Shown: positions 18,284 through 26,963 of the stretch, one piece after another | Layout: each line of letters opens with the position of its first letter | Numbering within the stretch: position 1 is the stretch's first letter | From: JBDROU01 sp043809745 [NCBI: bacterium] | GTDB taxonomy: Bacteria > Elusimicrobiota > JBDRMW01 | Assembly: GCA_043809745.1 (NCBI GenBank) | Contig: JBDROU010000073.1 | Span: 62,001 to 126,000 of the forward strand | Direction of reading: 5' to 3' | Length of the DNA: 64,000 nt | Notes under the pieces: model-generated | What the model saw: only the letters and a program-made list of their open reading frames with translations | Told to the model about the DNA's origin: nothing | Database searches by the model: none | Translations under genes and position numbers: made by a program

Positions 18284-18781
18284 TTATCCTTGATATTGCT
18301 TAAAATAAAAAGAATTTATTTTTATATTTTTTTCAACACCTGAAGCATTATACCATTTAACTTCAACAATTATTTCTTTCAAGTCCGCATTCGGAAGATT
18401 GTTATTATAAAACCCCTGCTTTATTGTTACAGTTTGCGTAAACTCAACGCGAGGGGTTAATCTTTTGAAAGTTTTATTTTTTGAGCCTAATGTTAAATTG
18501 TCAAAGTTCTCTTGCTTCAGTATCTCCATAGTATCCGCTGCAAGCGGATATGCAATGCTCGCAATCTTTGCATTATATGACGATTTAGAGTTAGTAGACA
18601 TTAATTGAACAAGCACTAATACAACAATTGCAATTATTACAGAAGCTACCAACAACTCTAACAGCGAAAAGCCCTTATTAAAAGCTTTTTCCGGTTCGGG
18701 GCAAAACCTCCTCCATACTCTAATTATATTATCCTTATTGAAGATTTGCAAGCTGAATAACTCTTTGGTAAATTTGTTCAT
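18284..18781 (-). CDS. Type IV pseudopilin (PilV/GspI-like)
   Basis: The product is 165 residues from ATG 18781, which has GAGG eight bases upstream; an ATG at 18838 would add 19 residues but lies within the repeat promoter and is rejected. The prepilin motif KGFSLLELLVASVI is followed by a hydrophobic helix and a C-terminal domain with the pattern of PilV/GspI. The leader before Gly is about 43 residues, far longer than the usual 5-10, and may affect targeting. It is first in the four-gene pseudopilin operon and is driven by the promoter at 18801-18853. Confidence 0.82.
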   Translation of the reverse strand: MNKFTKELFSLQIFNKDNIIRVWRRFCPEPEKAFNKGFSLLELLVASVIIAIVVLVLVQLMSTNSKSSYNAKIASIAYPLAADTMEILKQENFDNLTLGSKNKTFKRLTPRVEFTQTVTIKQGFYNNNLPNADLKEIIVEVKWYNASGVEKNIKINSFYFKQYQG

Positions 18782-18800
18782 AGCTTTATCCTCTACTAAA

Positions 18801-18853
18801 GATATAACAGGATTGTGTAAAGATTGTATAATGTTCAAGTAAATTTATTGTAA
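18801..18853 (-). promoter_or_regulatory. PhoB/PhoP-type activator promoter of the pseudopilin operon
   Basis: On the minus strand, TTACA, TTACT, TTATA and TTACA units occupy 18849-18853, 18838-18842, 18827-18831 and 18816-18820, exactly 11 bp apart. A -10-like TATATC at 18801-18806 begins 14 bp after the start of the last unit, the same distance as at 4500 and 48121. No -35 box is seen. The first pseudopilin start codon lies about 20 bp downstream of the -10 box, with GAGG between. Confidence 0.5.
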
Positions 18854-19157
18854 AATAAATATTATCTATATTTCAATGCGAATTTAACAAATTTTCAGCT
18901 AATTAAATATAAAATAACGCTGGAATTCGGCAATTTTAAGTATATTTTATCAACAAAAAAACAGTAAATGTTCCCTTAATCTTGAAGATTTCCCAAACTT
19001 CACAGACTCTCGGATATTCCTGAATAGATAAGATAGCAAAAAGGAATATACGAATAATTAAATAATCATATATTTTTTTGCTTCAAAATATTTTCAATAT
19101 ATTGTATAAACTATGTTGAAGATAAGAGTAATTACTGGTAATAGGAAAGGATTTTTT
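18854..19157. other. Divergent intergenic region without further features
   Basis: Between the pseudopilin promoter and the YkgJ-like gene the sequence is AT-rich with no supported ORF. A TATAAA at about 19106-19111 could be the -10 box for the plus-strand gene. Nothing else is seen. Confidence 0.4.
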
Positions 19158-19493
19158 ATGAAAAATAAATTTGAGATTGATTGTATGTCGTGCAAAGAAC
19201 AACATAGGTGCTGTTCTTCCGGCGCTTGGGTGGATCTTGAAGAAGCCAAGCGTATAGCAGGGCTTGGCCTTAAAGGGGAATTTTTTAATTTGGAAAAAGA
19301 CGGTGATTTTCCTTCAGGATATAAAGTAGGGACCAGTTATAAAGATAGGCCGTGCACCTTTTTAACTGAAGACGGGTTATGTTCAATTCATGTGATCGAT
19401 TACGGCTTGAAACCCAGCTATTGCAAAGAGTTTCCATATGAGGATGGTGAATTATCTCCTCATTATGAAGACCTGTGTGTTGCTCGAAAATAA
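19158..19493 (+). CDS. YkgJ-family cysteine cluster protein
   Basis: The 111-residue protein shows the CxxC...CC cluster (Cys9, Cys12, Cys18, Cys19 in CMSCKEQHRCC) and later Cys residues in PCTFLTEDGLCSIH, SYCKEFP and LCVARK. This is the pattern of the YkgJ/UPF0153 family, proposed to bind zinc or an iron-sulfur cluster. ATG 19158 is chosen because AGGAAAGGA lies eight bases upstream; ATG 19113 lacks one. The gene converges on the YgiQ gene with an 8-bp gap. Its role is unknown; some relatives are linked to protein modification. Confidence 0.8.
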   Translation: MKNKFEIDCMSCKEQHRCCSSGAWVDLEEAKRIAGLGLKGEFFNLEKDGDFPSGYKVGTSYKDRPCTFLTEDGLCSIHVIDYGLKPSYCKEFPYEDGELSPHYEDLCVARK

Positions 19494-19501
19494 TATATAT
19501 A

Positions 19502-21133
19502 TTAAATATTTTTGCCAGTAAATGGATTTTTATGCGTGTAATGCATGCAGCTTGAAGCTGTCATGGGCAGCGGAGTAAAGTCCTGTACCTGCTCGGGACG
19601 GATTCTGGTACTGCGCCAGTAGGATTTCATAAGGGATTCATCTGTATTCGTTGATCCCGGATGAGCAAGTATGAAGTAATTAACCAGAAATTGTTTCTTT
19701 TTCAGTTTCCTGTTCAAGGCATAGAATTTTTTAACAAATCTTTCGTAAACCGAGAAATCAGGTTTATTCATAAGCTTTAATACCTTAGAGGAAACATGCT
19801 CCGGAGCGACCTTCATCTGGCCGCTAATATGATTCCTGCATAATGATTCAAAGTATTTTTCCGCAAAAGGCTCTGCCAATAGATCATATCTAAATCCGCT
19901 GCTTATAAAAACGTGATTTATATTCTTAAGCTTGCTTATCTTACTGTACAAATCTATGCTTTCATTGTAACCTAATATTAAATTTTTGCACCTTATGGGA
20001 ACCAGACAATTTTTATTGTTGCACGTTATCCCTTTCTTCCATAATTTACAGCTGGCTTTGTAAAGATTTGCTGTTGGGCCGCCTACGTCAGAAATGGTGC
20101 CATGAAAGTATCCTTGGTTAGTAATCTTTTCTGCTTCATTTAAGATTGATTTTTCACTTCTGCTTTGAATAATGCGTCCCTGATGAATACCTAACTCACA
20201 AAAATTGCATTCGCCCGGGCAACCCCTGTGTGAAACAATAGAAGTTTGGACAACTTCAAAACCCTTAATCCCGTTATGCTTATTATATATGGGATGGGGA
20301 TTTCGCATATAAGGCAGATCATAAATCTTATCTAACTCTTTTTGAGTTAATGGTAATGGAGGGGGCAGCTGTATTACGAACCTGTTGCCGTGTTTCTGCG
20401 CTACCGGCTTGCCATTATTTGGAGATAGTTCTTTATAGAAAGATACAAAAGCCTGATTAAACTTAACATCATCTTCCTTTACTTCTTCGTATGAAGGTAT
20501 CTCTATACAGTTATCTAAATAATCGTAATTATTTCTTACTATGACGGTGCCTCTGATATTATTTATTTCTTGGATTTTTTCTCCATTACTAATTCTTTTG
20601 GCAATCTCGACAATCTGTTTTTCTCCCATGCCGTATACAAGTATATCTGCTTTTGCGTCAAGGATAATCGAACGTCTTACAGCGTTGTTCCAGTAGTCAT
20701 AATGAGCTAGTCTTCTCATAGAGGATTCTACACCGCCGAGGACTATCGGGATTCCTTTGAAAGCTTCCTTAATTCTGTTCGAATATACTATAGTTGCTCT
20801 GTCAGGGCGTAAGCCTGATTTATTCAATGGTGAGTAAAGGTCGGTTTGTCGCGGACGCTTCTTTGCTGTATAATTTGCCACCATAGAATCAACATTGCCG
20901 GAAGTGATGCCGAAAAAAAGTTTAGGACAGCCTAATTTCTTAAAATCATCTGTGGTTCTCCAATCAGGTTGTGAGATAATCCCGACCTTAAAACTTGCCG
21001 ATTCAAGCACTCTTCCGATAACACTGGCCCCATATGAATGATGATCCACATAAGCATCACCGGTGATAAGTATTATGTCGCACTCATCCCAACCGCGCTT
21101 GATCATATCTGATTTTGAAATTGGTAAAAACAT
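19502..21133 (-). CDS. YgiQ-family radical SAM protein
   Basis: This 543-residue protein has the N-terminal cobalamin-binding-like domain of UPF0313 (DECDIILITGDAYVDHHSYG near residue 17; GGVESSMRRLAHYDYW near 138), then the radical SAM motif RGCPGECNFC near residues 303-311 with three Fe-S Cys in CxxxCxxC spacing. The C terminus FTPLPMTASSCMHYTHKNPF matches the family. The reaction is not established. A TATATT box at 21141-21146 (minus) ends 7 nt before ATG, with no ribosome-binding site, so the mRNA may be leaderless. The family is often longer at the C terminus by 50-150 residues of low conservation. Confidence 0.9.
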   Translation of the reverse strand: MFLPISKSDMIKRGWDECDIILITGDAYVDHHSYGASVIGRVLESASFKVGIISQPDWRTTDDFKKLGCPKLFFGITSGNVDSMVANYTAKKRPRQTDLYSPLNKSGLRPDRATIVYSNRIKEAFKGIPIVLGGVESSMRRLAHYDYWNNAVRRSIILDAKADILVYGMGEKQIVEIAKRISNGEKIQEINNIRGTVIVRNNYDYLDNCIEIPSYEEVKEDDVKFNQAFVSFYKELSPNNGKPVAQKHGNRFVIQLPPPLPLTQKELDKIYDLPYMRNPHPIYNKHNGIKGFEVVQTSIVSHRGCPGECNFCELGIHQGRIIQSRSEKSILNEAEKITNQGYFHGTISDVGGPTANLYKASCKLWKKGITCNNKNCLVPIRCKNLILGYNESIDLYSKISKLKNINHVFISSGFRYDLLAEPFAEKYFESLCRNHISGQMKVAPEHVSSKVLKLMNKPDFSVYERFVKKFYALNRKLKKKQFLVNYFILAHPGSTNTDESLMKSYWRSTRIRPEQVQDFTPLPMTASSCMHYTHKNPFTGKNI

Positions 21134-21193
21134 AAATTTGAATATAGCATATTTTAAGAAAATGAAATAGTTATCTTTTTGTTGAAAAATGGG

Positions 21194-21577
21194 TTATTTT
21201 TTAGTAGCAGTAATGGGGTTTATAAGATTTTCAATGGTTTTCTCTATTTGGTCGATTTTGCAGGGTTTTGTTAAGTATGCGTCCGCTCCGAGATTACTAA
21301 AATACGCAATCATGCGTTCATCGCTGAGGGCGCTGTAGATGATCACTTTTGCCGGGTTATCTAAATTTTTTAGGTCCATTAGTATCTGATCCCCGCCAAT
21401 ATCAGTCATTTGTATATCAAGAAATGCTATGTCAAACTTTCTAAGTCCCATCATATACAGGGCATCCTCTCCGGAAGTTGTTATATATACGCGATGACCC
21501 ATATTTGAAAGCACTTGTTTAAGCATCTCGCAGATTTTTATTTCGTCATCCATTATCAAAATGTCCAGTGTTTTCAT
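21194..21577 (-). CDS. Single-domain response regulator receiver (CheY-like)
   Basis: The product is a 127-residue receiver domain with no output domain. The acidic pocket Asp10-Asp11 (LIMDDE), phosphoacceptor Asp54 (AFLDIQM), Ser82 (IYSALSDE) and Lys104 (TKPCK) are all present, so it should be phosphorylated by a histidine kinase. ATG 21577 has AAGGGGA upstream. No kinase gene is adjacent, so it is an orphan. It cannot be the DNA-binding regulator of the repeat promoters because it has no winged helix. Confidence 0.88.
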   Translation of the reverse strand: MKTLDILIMDDEIKICEMLKQVLSNMGHRVYITTSGEDALYMMGLRKFDIAFLDIQMTDIGGDQILMDLKNLDNPAKVIIYSALSDERMIAYFSNLGADAYLTKPCKIDQIEKTIENLINPITATKK

Positions 21578-21616
21578 TTGAGTCCCCTTTAAGCCTTCCT
21601 GCTTTAAGTGTAACAT

Positions 21617-21720
21617 AGGTTGTTACAAATGTAAATTAACAAAAATGTTACACAAAAAAGGATCTAAATATAAAGTTAAAATGAACTTGTTGCACGGGTA
21701 ACATTTCTGTTACTTGACAA
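21617..21720 (-). promoter_or_regulatory. Palindromic TGTTAC/GTAACA sites upstream of the response regulator gene
   Basis: Inverted repeats GTAAC-ATTTCT-GTTAC at 21698-21713 and TTACA-AA-TGTAA at 21623-21634, with further TGTTAC copies at 21655 and 21616, cluster in the 140 bp before the receiver gene. They could be operator sites, but no binding family can be named. Confidence 0.3.
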
Positions 21721-21776
21721 ACTGAAGCCTCAACTTTATTAAGAGGAGATTGCTCACCTATCAAAAACCATTTTTT

Positions 21777-21853
21777 TGTCATCCCTGAATGTTTTAATCA
21801 GGGATCCATTTCCGTCGAGAGTGGATTCCCGATAACATCACTCAGGAATGACA
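21777..21853. mobile_element. GTCAT-ended MITE-like palindromic repeat
   Basis: The element is bounded by TGTCAT at the left and ATGACA at the right, with TCCCTGA and TCAGGAA next to them. Inside are three potential stems: ATCCCTGA/TCAGGGAT (21781-21788 with 21798-21805), ATCCA/TGGAT (21804-21808 with 21822-21826) and ATTCC/GGAAT (21825-21829 with 21845-21849). Short intergenic palindromes that begin TGTCATTCCC and end GGGAATGACA are a widespread bacterial MITE type. No transposase lies inside. Other copies were not seen in this window. Confidence 0.65.
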
Positions 21854-22251
21854 TGAAGGGTTTTTTGATCTCGTTAAATCTCCCCCTAGGGCGCTTAGCT
21901 CAAAAAGTATATTTTTTTCATACTGACCTGGTTTTGTGTAAGCTTTTACTAAATAATATTGTTCTGTGCTCTTTTTGCTGTTCTCTTATTAATATGGATC
22001 TTCCCATGAGTTACTATTGTTCATGTACTTCAGCCCCCCAGATTATTTACAAAAATCTAAATGTATTATAACCGCTAAACACTCGAATGTCAAACGTGGA
22101 TTATAATATGAAGATAATATCAGATTTACAGCTCATATATAATTGTGTATAATGTGAGCCTTAATTATTTGGATCAAATCCGGGTTATTAAAAGGCAGCA
22201 TTAGTATGATGGAATAATATATAATTTGGGTCAGTTTTAGGAGGTAATTAG
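21854..22251. other. 398-bp intergenic region before the central-carbon cluster
   Basis: Apart from the promoter at 22125-22153 and a second TATAAT-like run near 22220, only a poorly supported 72-codon ORF at 21853-22071 (begins in the MITE end, no family) is present, which I do not call. The ribosome-binding site AGGAGG lies at 22240-22245. Confidence 0.4.
22125..22153 (+). promoter_or_regulatory. Sigma70-type promoter of the central-carbon cluster
   Basis: TTTACA at 22125-22130 and TATAAT at 22148-22153 are separated by 17 bp, about 100 bp before the malate dehydrogenase start. Confidence 0.55.
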
Positions 22252-23178
22252 ATGAAGAATAAAGTAACGGTAATTGGCGCTGGGAATGTTGGAGCAACTG
22301 TAGCTCAGTATATTGCAGAGGAAGAATTGGCTGATGTAGTAGTTGTTGATATCGCTGAAGGCATACCTCAGGGCAAGTCGCTGGATTTATTGGAGGCTTC
22401 ACCGGTGCGGAATACTGACAGTATAATTTCGGGGAAAAACGGTTATAAAGCAAGCGCAAACTCAGATATAATTGTCATAACAGCAGGATTGGCTAGAAAG
22501 CCGGGTATGAGCAGGGATGATTTAGTAATAAAAAATTCTGAGATTATTTCATCCGTCACTGAGCGGGCAGTAGAGCAATCCCCGCATTGTATAATCATTG
22601 TAGTAACTAACCCGCTGGATATTATGACTTATCTTTGCTGGAAGAAAAGCGGGTTTAAGCCTAACAGGGTAGTAGGAATGGCAGGTGTATTGGATTCCGC
22701 CAGATTCAGAGCTTTTGTCGCAATGGAATTGAATGTTTCTGTGGAGGATACACAGGCTTTGGTATTGGGCGGACACGGTGATTCAATGGTGCCTTTAATA
22801 AGGTATTGTGCGGTTTCGGGTATACCAATAACAGAGTTGCTTTCTGAAGAGAAAATTAACAAAATCGTAGAAAAAACAAGAAATGCCGGAGCAGAGATTG
22901 TCGGGCTACTAAAAACAGGGAGCGCATACTACTCCCCTGGAGCAAGTGCTGTATTGATGGTAGAATCAATATTAAAAGATAAAAAACGTATTTTGCCGTG
23001 CGCAGCATATGTAAATGGCGAGTATGGTTTAAAAGATACATATGTTGGGGTGCCGGTAATTCTGGGCGCTGATGGTGTGAAAAAAATTATTGAAGTTAAA
23101 TTAAGCCCGGAGGAAAAGAAGGCTCTTAATGCGAGCGCAGAAGGTGTTAAGAAAAGTATATCTAAATTGGGAGTCTAA
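22252..23178 (+). CDS. mdh: Malate dehydrogenase (LDH-like type)
   Basis: This 308-residue enzyme has the NAD-binding GAGNVGATVA near residue 9 with Asp33 (VVVVDI) for NAD preference. Substrate residues include Arg82 and Arg88 (ARKPGMSRDD), Arg151 (LDSARFR) and the catalytic His175 (GGHGDSMVP). Arg82 and not Gln in the flexible loop separates malate from lactate dehydrogenases. It interconverts malate and oxaloacetate in the cytoplasm. It has AGGAGG upstream and leads a run of eight plus-strand genes, with hypB starting directly after its stop. Confidence 0.95.
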   Translation: MKNKVTVIGAGNVGATVAQYIAEEELADVVVVDIAEGIPQGKSLDLLEASPVRNTDSIISGKNGYKASANSDIIVITAGLARKPGMSRDDLVIKNSEIISSVTERAVEQSPHCIIIVVTNPLDIMTYLCWKKSGFKPNRVVGMAGVLDSARFRAFVAMELNVSVEDTQALVLGGHGDSMVPLIRYCAVSGIPITELLSEEKINKIVEKTRNAGAEIVGLLKTGSAYYSPGASAVLMVESILKDKKRILPCAAYVNGEYGLKDTYVGVPVILGADGVKKIIEVKLSPEEKKALNASAEGVKKSISKLGV

Positions 23179-23850
23179 ATGGAGATAATTGATTTGACCG
23201 AAGGCGAAGTTGTTGATGTTGAGCTTCAAGATGATCTATTTGCAAAAAATCGCGAACTAGCCTTGGCTAATAGAAAAGTTTTAGACAAAAATAATATTTT
23301 TTCTTTCGATATTATGGGTTCTGTCGGTTCAGGAAAAACATCGCTTATAGAAAATATGACACAGATGTTGAAGCGGAAATACAAAATAGGCGTTATAGCC
23401 GGTGATGTAACTACTGAAATAGATGCGCAAAGAATTGAAGATAAGGGCGCAGAGGTTGTTCAGATTCACACTCAAGGCGGGTGTCATCTGGATTCTCATA
23501 TAGTAGGCATTGCCTTGAATAAGCTTTCGCTATCAAATATTGATATTTTATTTATTGAGAATGTCGGGAACCTGATCTGCCCTGCTGAATTTCCGGTTGG
23601 AGCGCATAAGAGATTGGTTGTTATTTCTGTCACAGAGGGGCCTTATATGGTTGTAAAGCATCCGTTTATGTTTAGGGAAGCGGATATAGTAGCCATAAAT
23701 AAGATTGACTTGGCTGTCAGCATGAAAGTGGATCCGGACCAATTGAGTAGAGATTTACTAGATATAAAAAAAGATATAAAAGTATTTAAGATTAGTTGTA
23801 TTACCGGAGAAGGTGTGGGTGATATTATAAAATGCATGAATTTTCAATAG
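23179..23850 (+). CDS. hypB: HypB nickel-insertion GTPase
   Basis: This is a 223-residue SIMIBI-class GTPase: P-loop GSVGSGKTS (residues 47-55), the metal/dimer motif QGGCHLDSH near residue 100, ENVGNLICPAEF near 130 and NKIDL near 175. HypB gives GTP-driven nickel insertion into [NiFe] hydrogenases, working with HypA. It lacks the N-terminal Cys triplet and His-rich stretch of some homologues. ATG is immediately after the mdh stop, and hypA overlaps its end by 19 bp. No hydrogenase or other hyp gene is in this window, so its client is either elsewhere or a different nickel enzyme. Confidence 0.95.
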   Translation: MEIIDLTEGEVVDVELQDDLFAKNRELALANRKVLDKNNIFSFDIMGSVGSGKTSLIENMTQMLKRKYKIGVIAGDVTTEIDAQRIEDKGAEVVQIHTQGGCHLDSHIVGIALNKLSLSNIDILFIENVGNLICPAEFPVGAHKRLVVISVTEGPYMVVKHPFMFREADIVAINKIDLAVSMKVDPDQLSRDLLDIKKDIKVFKISCITGEGVGDIIKCMNFQ

Positions 23851-24203
23851 CTAGCCTGGCTGTAGACAAAATTATTGAAACTGCCTCGTTTAAAAAAGCA
23901 AAAAAAATACGAGCAGTAGAAATAGCTATTGGCGAGCTTAGTATGCTGGGAGAAGAACAATTAACATTTTGGATAAAGCAGATGCTGGATTTCAAAAGTA
24001 AGATAGCGGAAGATGTGAATGTCGGTTATTTAACGGTTAAGGCGGAAATAAGATGCAAAAAATGCGGATATGAGGGAAATATTAAAAAAGGCAAGCAGGA
24101 CCATCTGTATCCCGTGTTTAAATGCCCTAAATGTACAATGGAAGATGTTGAGATAATAAAAGGCAGGGAATGTCTGTTAAATAAAATACAGGTTGAGCTT
24201 TAA
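23832..24203 (+). CDS. hypA: HypA nickel metallochaperone
   Basis: The 123-residue protein starts MHEFSIA, with His2 as the conserved nickel ligand and Glu3, and has a zinc finger with Cys75, Cys78, Cys98 and Cys101 (CKKC...CPKC). It passes nickel to maturing [NiFe] enzymes with HypB. Its start is inside hypB (19-bp overlap), which indicates coupled translation. The placement between mdh and icd is unusual for this pair. Confidence 0.93.
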   Translation: MHEFSIASLAVDKIIETASFKKAKKIRAVEIAIGELSMLGEEQLTFWIKQMLDFKSKIAEDVNVGYLTVKAEIRCKKCGYEGNIKKGKQDHLYPVFKCPKCTMEDVEIIKGRECLLNKIQVEL

Positions 24204-24238
24204 ACTTGATTAATAACAGTTATAAAGGAGGATGCTGA

Positions 24239-25483
24239 ATGATAAAGTTTGACAAAATTACGATTCCCGCAGAGGGGAAGAAGATTGAAATAAGGGATGG
24301 GAAGCTTTCAATCCCGGATAATCCTATAATACCTTTTATCGAAGGGGATGGGATTGGCCCTGATATTATGAGTGCTTCTAAGCGGATATGGGATGCAGCT
24401 GTGGAAAAAGTATATGACGGCAAAAGGAAGATAATTTGGTTTGAGATATTTGCAGGTGATAAAGCAAAAGAGAAATACGGTGAGGTTTTGCCAAAGGATA
24501 CTATTGAAGCTATAAAGTATTTCCTTGTCTCTATTAAAGGGCCTTTGACTACGCCTGTTGGAGGGGGTTTCAGAAGTCTTAACGTTTCGTTAAGGCAGAT
24601 ACTTAATCTATATGCTTGTGTAAGGCCGGTGAGATATTATCAGGGTGTTCCCAGTCCGGTGCTTAATCCCGAGAAAATGGACATAGTAATATTCAGAGAG
24701 AACACGGAGGATGTATATGCAGGTATAGAATGGAAACAAGATTCCTCGGAAGTGAAAAAATTAATTAAATATTTAGATAAGGAGTTTGGTGTTAAGATAA
24801 GACCAGATTCTGGAATAGGCATCAAGCCCATAAGTATAACGGGTACAAAACAATTGGTAAGAAAAGCTATTCAGTATGCTGTCGATAGAAAGATTAATAG
24901 AGTAACTCTGGTCCATAAAGGGAATATTATGAAATTCACCGAGGGAGCTTTCAGGGATTGGGGTTATGAAGTGGCTAAGGATGAGTTTGGGGATAAGGTA
25001 GTAACCGAAAAAGAATTATATGACAAATATGAAGGTAAGATACCAGTGGGCAAGATACTTATAAATGATAGGATTGCTGACAGTATGTTCCAGCAGATTT
25101 TAACGAGGCCCGATGAGTACAAAGTAGTGGCGCTGCCTAATCTGAACGGCGACTATCTGTCTGATGCTGCTGCGGCTCAGGTCGGTGGGTTGGGTATGGC
25201 TCCGGGAGCTAATATAGGCGATTTTGCGGCTTTATTTGAAGCTACTCACGGTACAGCCCCAAAATATGCTAACCAGGATAAAGTAAATCCGGGATCTCTT
25301 GTACTTTCGGGAGTGATGATGTTGGATTATATCGGTTGGTCGGAAGCGGCAGATATGATTGAAAAGGCGCTTAGGAAAACTATTATTCAGAAAAAAGTGA
25401 CTTATGATCTTCATAGGCTGATGGAAGGAGCGACTCTTGTAAAAACTTCAGGATTCGCATCCGCGATTATCGAGAATATGTAA
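24239..25483 (+). CDS. icd: Isocitrate dehydrogenase (probably NADP-dependent)
   Basis: The 414-residue enzyme belongs to the bacterial icd family: [12 protein letters not shown] near residue 31, substrate loop [22 protein letters not shown] near 103-122 with the conserved Ser and Arg, [17 protein letters not shown] near 142-158, and cofactor region [10 protein letters not shown] near 340, where Lys follows the motif as in NADP enzymes. It oxidises isocitrate to 2-oxoglutarate and CO2. AAAGGAGG precedes the ATG, and the fumarase alpha gene begins 1 bp after its stop. Length matches the family. Confidence 0.95.
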   Translation: MIKFDKITIPAEGKKIEIRDGKLSIPDNPIIPFIEGDGIGPDIMSASKRIWDAAVEKVYDGKRKIIWFEIFAGDKAKEKYGEVLPKDTIEAIKYFLVSIKGPLTTPVGGGFRSLNVSLRQILNLYACVRPVRYYQGVPSPVLNPEKMDIVIFRENTEDVYAGIEWKQDSSEVKKLIKYLDKEFGVKIRPDSGIGIKPISITGTKQLVRKAIQYAVDRKINRVTLVHKGNIMKFTEGAFRDWGYEVAKDEFGDKVVTEKELYDKYEGKIPVGKILINDRIADSMFQQILTRPDEYKVVALPNLNGDYLSDAAAAQVGGLGMAPGANIGDFAALFEATHGTAPKYANQDKVNPGSLVLSGVMMLDYIGWSEAADMIEKALRKTIIQKKVTYDLHRLMEGATLVKTSGFASAIIENM

Positions 25484-25484
25484 A

Positions 25485-26327
25485 ATGAGAAAAATTAAGA
25501 CTAAACAAATTACTGAGACGGTAAAAAGATTGTGCGTCGAATCAAACTACTATTTAGGGAATGATGTAGTGAAAGCTCTTGAGCAGGCAGTTAAGCTTGA
25601 GAAATCTGATACTGGTAAAGAGATAATCTCCCAAATAATTGAAAATGCAGATATTGCCAGGCGGGATAATATTCCTATATGTCAGGATACAGGTTTTACT
25701 GTAGTTTTTCTTGAGTTGGGTCAGGAAGTTTATATTGACGGCGGCGATTTATATAAGGCGGTTAATGAGGGCGTAAGTCGTGGATATAAAGAAGGTTATT
25801 TAAGAAAATCAATTGTTGAGGATCCGTTGAGAAGAAAAAATACAGGTGATAATACTCCGGCTGTTATCCATGTTGAAATAGTGCCTGGCGATAAGTTAAA
25901 AATAGTTGTTGCCCCTAAGGGTTGCGGCAGTGAGAATATGAGCGAAATTAAAATGCTTAATCCTCATGCGGGAGTAACCGGAATTGAAAGTTTTGTGGTT
26001 GATAGGGTAAAAAGGTCCGGCGGTAATCCCTGCCCTCCTATTATTGTTGGGGTAGGGATCGGAGGAAATTTCGAAAGATGCGCCGAACTGGCTAAAAAAG
26101 CCTTATTGAGGAATATAGGAGAAAGAAATAAAGATTCATTTTATGCCGATTTAGAAGAAAAACTGTTGGAAAAGATAAATAATCTAAATATTGGACCCAT
26201 GGGTCTGGGCGGTAAGGTTACTGCTATTGATTTATTTATAGAGACCTTTCCTTGCCATATTGCCAGTTTGCCGGTTGCTGTTAATATTCAATGTCATGCA
26301 GCCAGACATAAAGAAGCAGTTTTATGA
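25485..26327 (+). CDS. Class I fumarate hydratase, alpha subunit
   Basis: The 280-residue protein is the N-terminal half of class I (4Fe-4S) fumarases. The Fe-S cysteines are in NIPICQDTGF (near residue 66), APKGCGSENMSE (near 148) and GGNPCPPIIVGVGIGG (near 185). The enzyme adds water to fumarate to give malate. Many anaerobes split the enzyme in two genes, as here; the beta subunit follows 9 bp downstream. L(+)-tartrate dehydratase TtdA is a close alternative, but the TCA neighbours support fumarase. Confidence 0.92.
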   Translation: MRKIKTKQITETVKRLCVESNYYLGNDVVKALEQAVKLEKSDTGKEIISQIIENADIARRDNIPICQDTGFTVVFLELGQEVYIDGGDLYKAVNEGVSRGYKEGYLRKSIVEDPLRRKNTGDNTPAVIHVEIVPGDKLKIVVAPKGCGSENMSEIKMLNPHAGVTGIESFVVDRVKRSGGNPCPPIIVGVGIGGNFERCAELAKKALLRNIGERNKDSFYADLEEKLLEKINNLNIGPMGLGGKVTAIDLFIETFPCHIASLPVAVNIQCHAARHKEAVL

Positions 26328-26336
26328 GATAATTAT

Positions 26337-26876
26337 ATGATTAAGAAACAAACAATAAATCTTACTGCACCGTTAACTGAAGAATCCGTAAAAAAATTAA
26401 AGGTTGGGGACAGAGTACTTTTAGGCGGTGTAATATACACCGCCAGGGATGCTGCGCATAAAAGGTTGGATGAGTTAATAAAAAGTAATAAAGAATTACC
26501 AATAGATCTCGGAGGTCAAATTATATATTATGTCGGACCCACACCGGCAAAACCCGGAAGCATTATTGGTTCTGCAGGGCCTACTACCAGTTATCGGATG
26601 GATCCATATACTCCAGATTTGCTTGATAAGGGGTTAAAGGGCATTATAGGTAAAGGAGCTAGGAGCAAGGAAGTGGTAAAAGCGCTTAAAAAACATAAGG
26701 CTGTATATTTAGTGGCGGTGGGCGGCGCGGGAGCCCTAATATCTAGATGCATTAAGAAAGTGAAATTAATGGCATTCGAGGATTTGGGACCTGAGGCAAT
26801 ATACCGTTTAGAAGTAGAGAATTTTCCTTTGATTGTTGCGGTTGATGCTGGAGGAGCAGATTTATTTAATTACTGA
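26337..26876 (+). CDS. Class I fumarate hydratase, beta subunit
   Basis: The 179-residue protein is the C-terminal half of class I fumarase: KVGDRVLLGGVIYTARDAAHKR near residue 20, YYVGPTPAKPG near 63 and GPTTSYRMDPYT near 81, where the Arg binds substrate. It completes the two-subunit enzyme with the alpha gene directly upstream. The gene ends 87 bp before the FabD-like gene, the largest gap inside the cluster; that gap holds a good AAGGAG ribosome-binding site for the next gene and no clear terminator. Confidence 0.92.
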   Translation: MIKKQTINLTAPLTEESVKKLKVGDRVLLGGVIYTARDAAHKRLDELIKSNKELPIDLGGQIIYYVGPTPAKPGSIIGSAGPTTSYRMDPYTPDLLDKGLKGIIGKGARSKEVVKALKKHKAVYLVAVGGAGALISRCIKKVKLMAFEDLGPEAIYRLEVENFPLIVAVDAGGADLFNY

Positions 26877-26963
26877 AACCCTAAATATGTATTGCATAAC
26901 CATAGGAAAATAAATACAATACTTTACTGCAAATAGAAATTTATATAAGGAGATGCATTAGTA

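Noticed and set aside
21853-22071. 72-codon ORF starting in the MITE end
   Set aside because: Start lies in the repeat, no ribosome-binding site, and no recognisable domain; likely a chance frame.
23179-24203. HypA/HypB as proof of a hydrogenase in this region
   Set aside because: No hydrogenase structural gene or other hyp gene is seen in the window.
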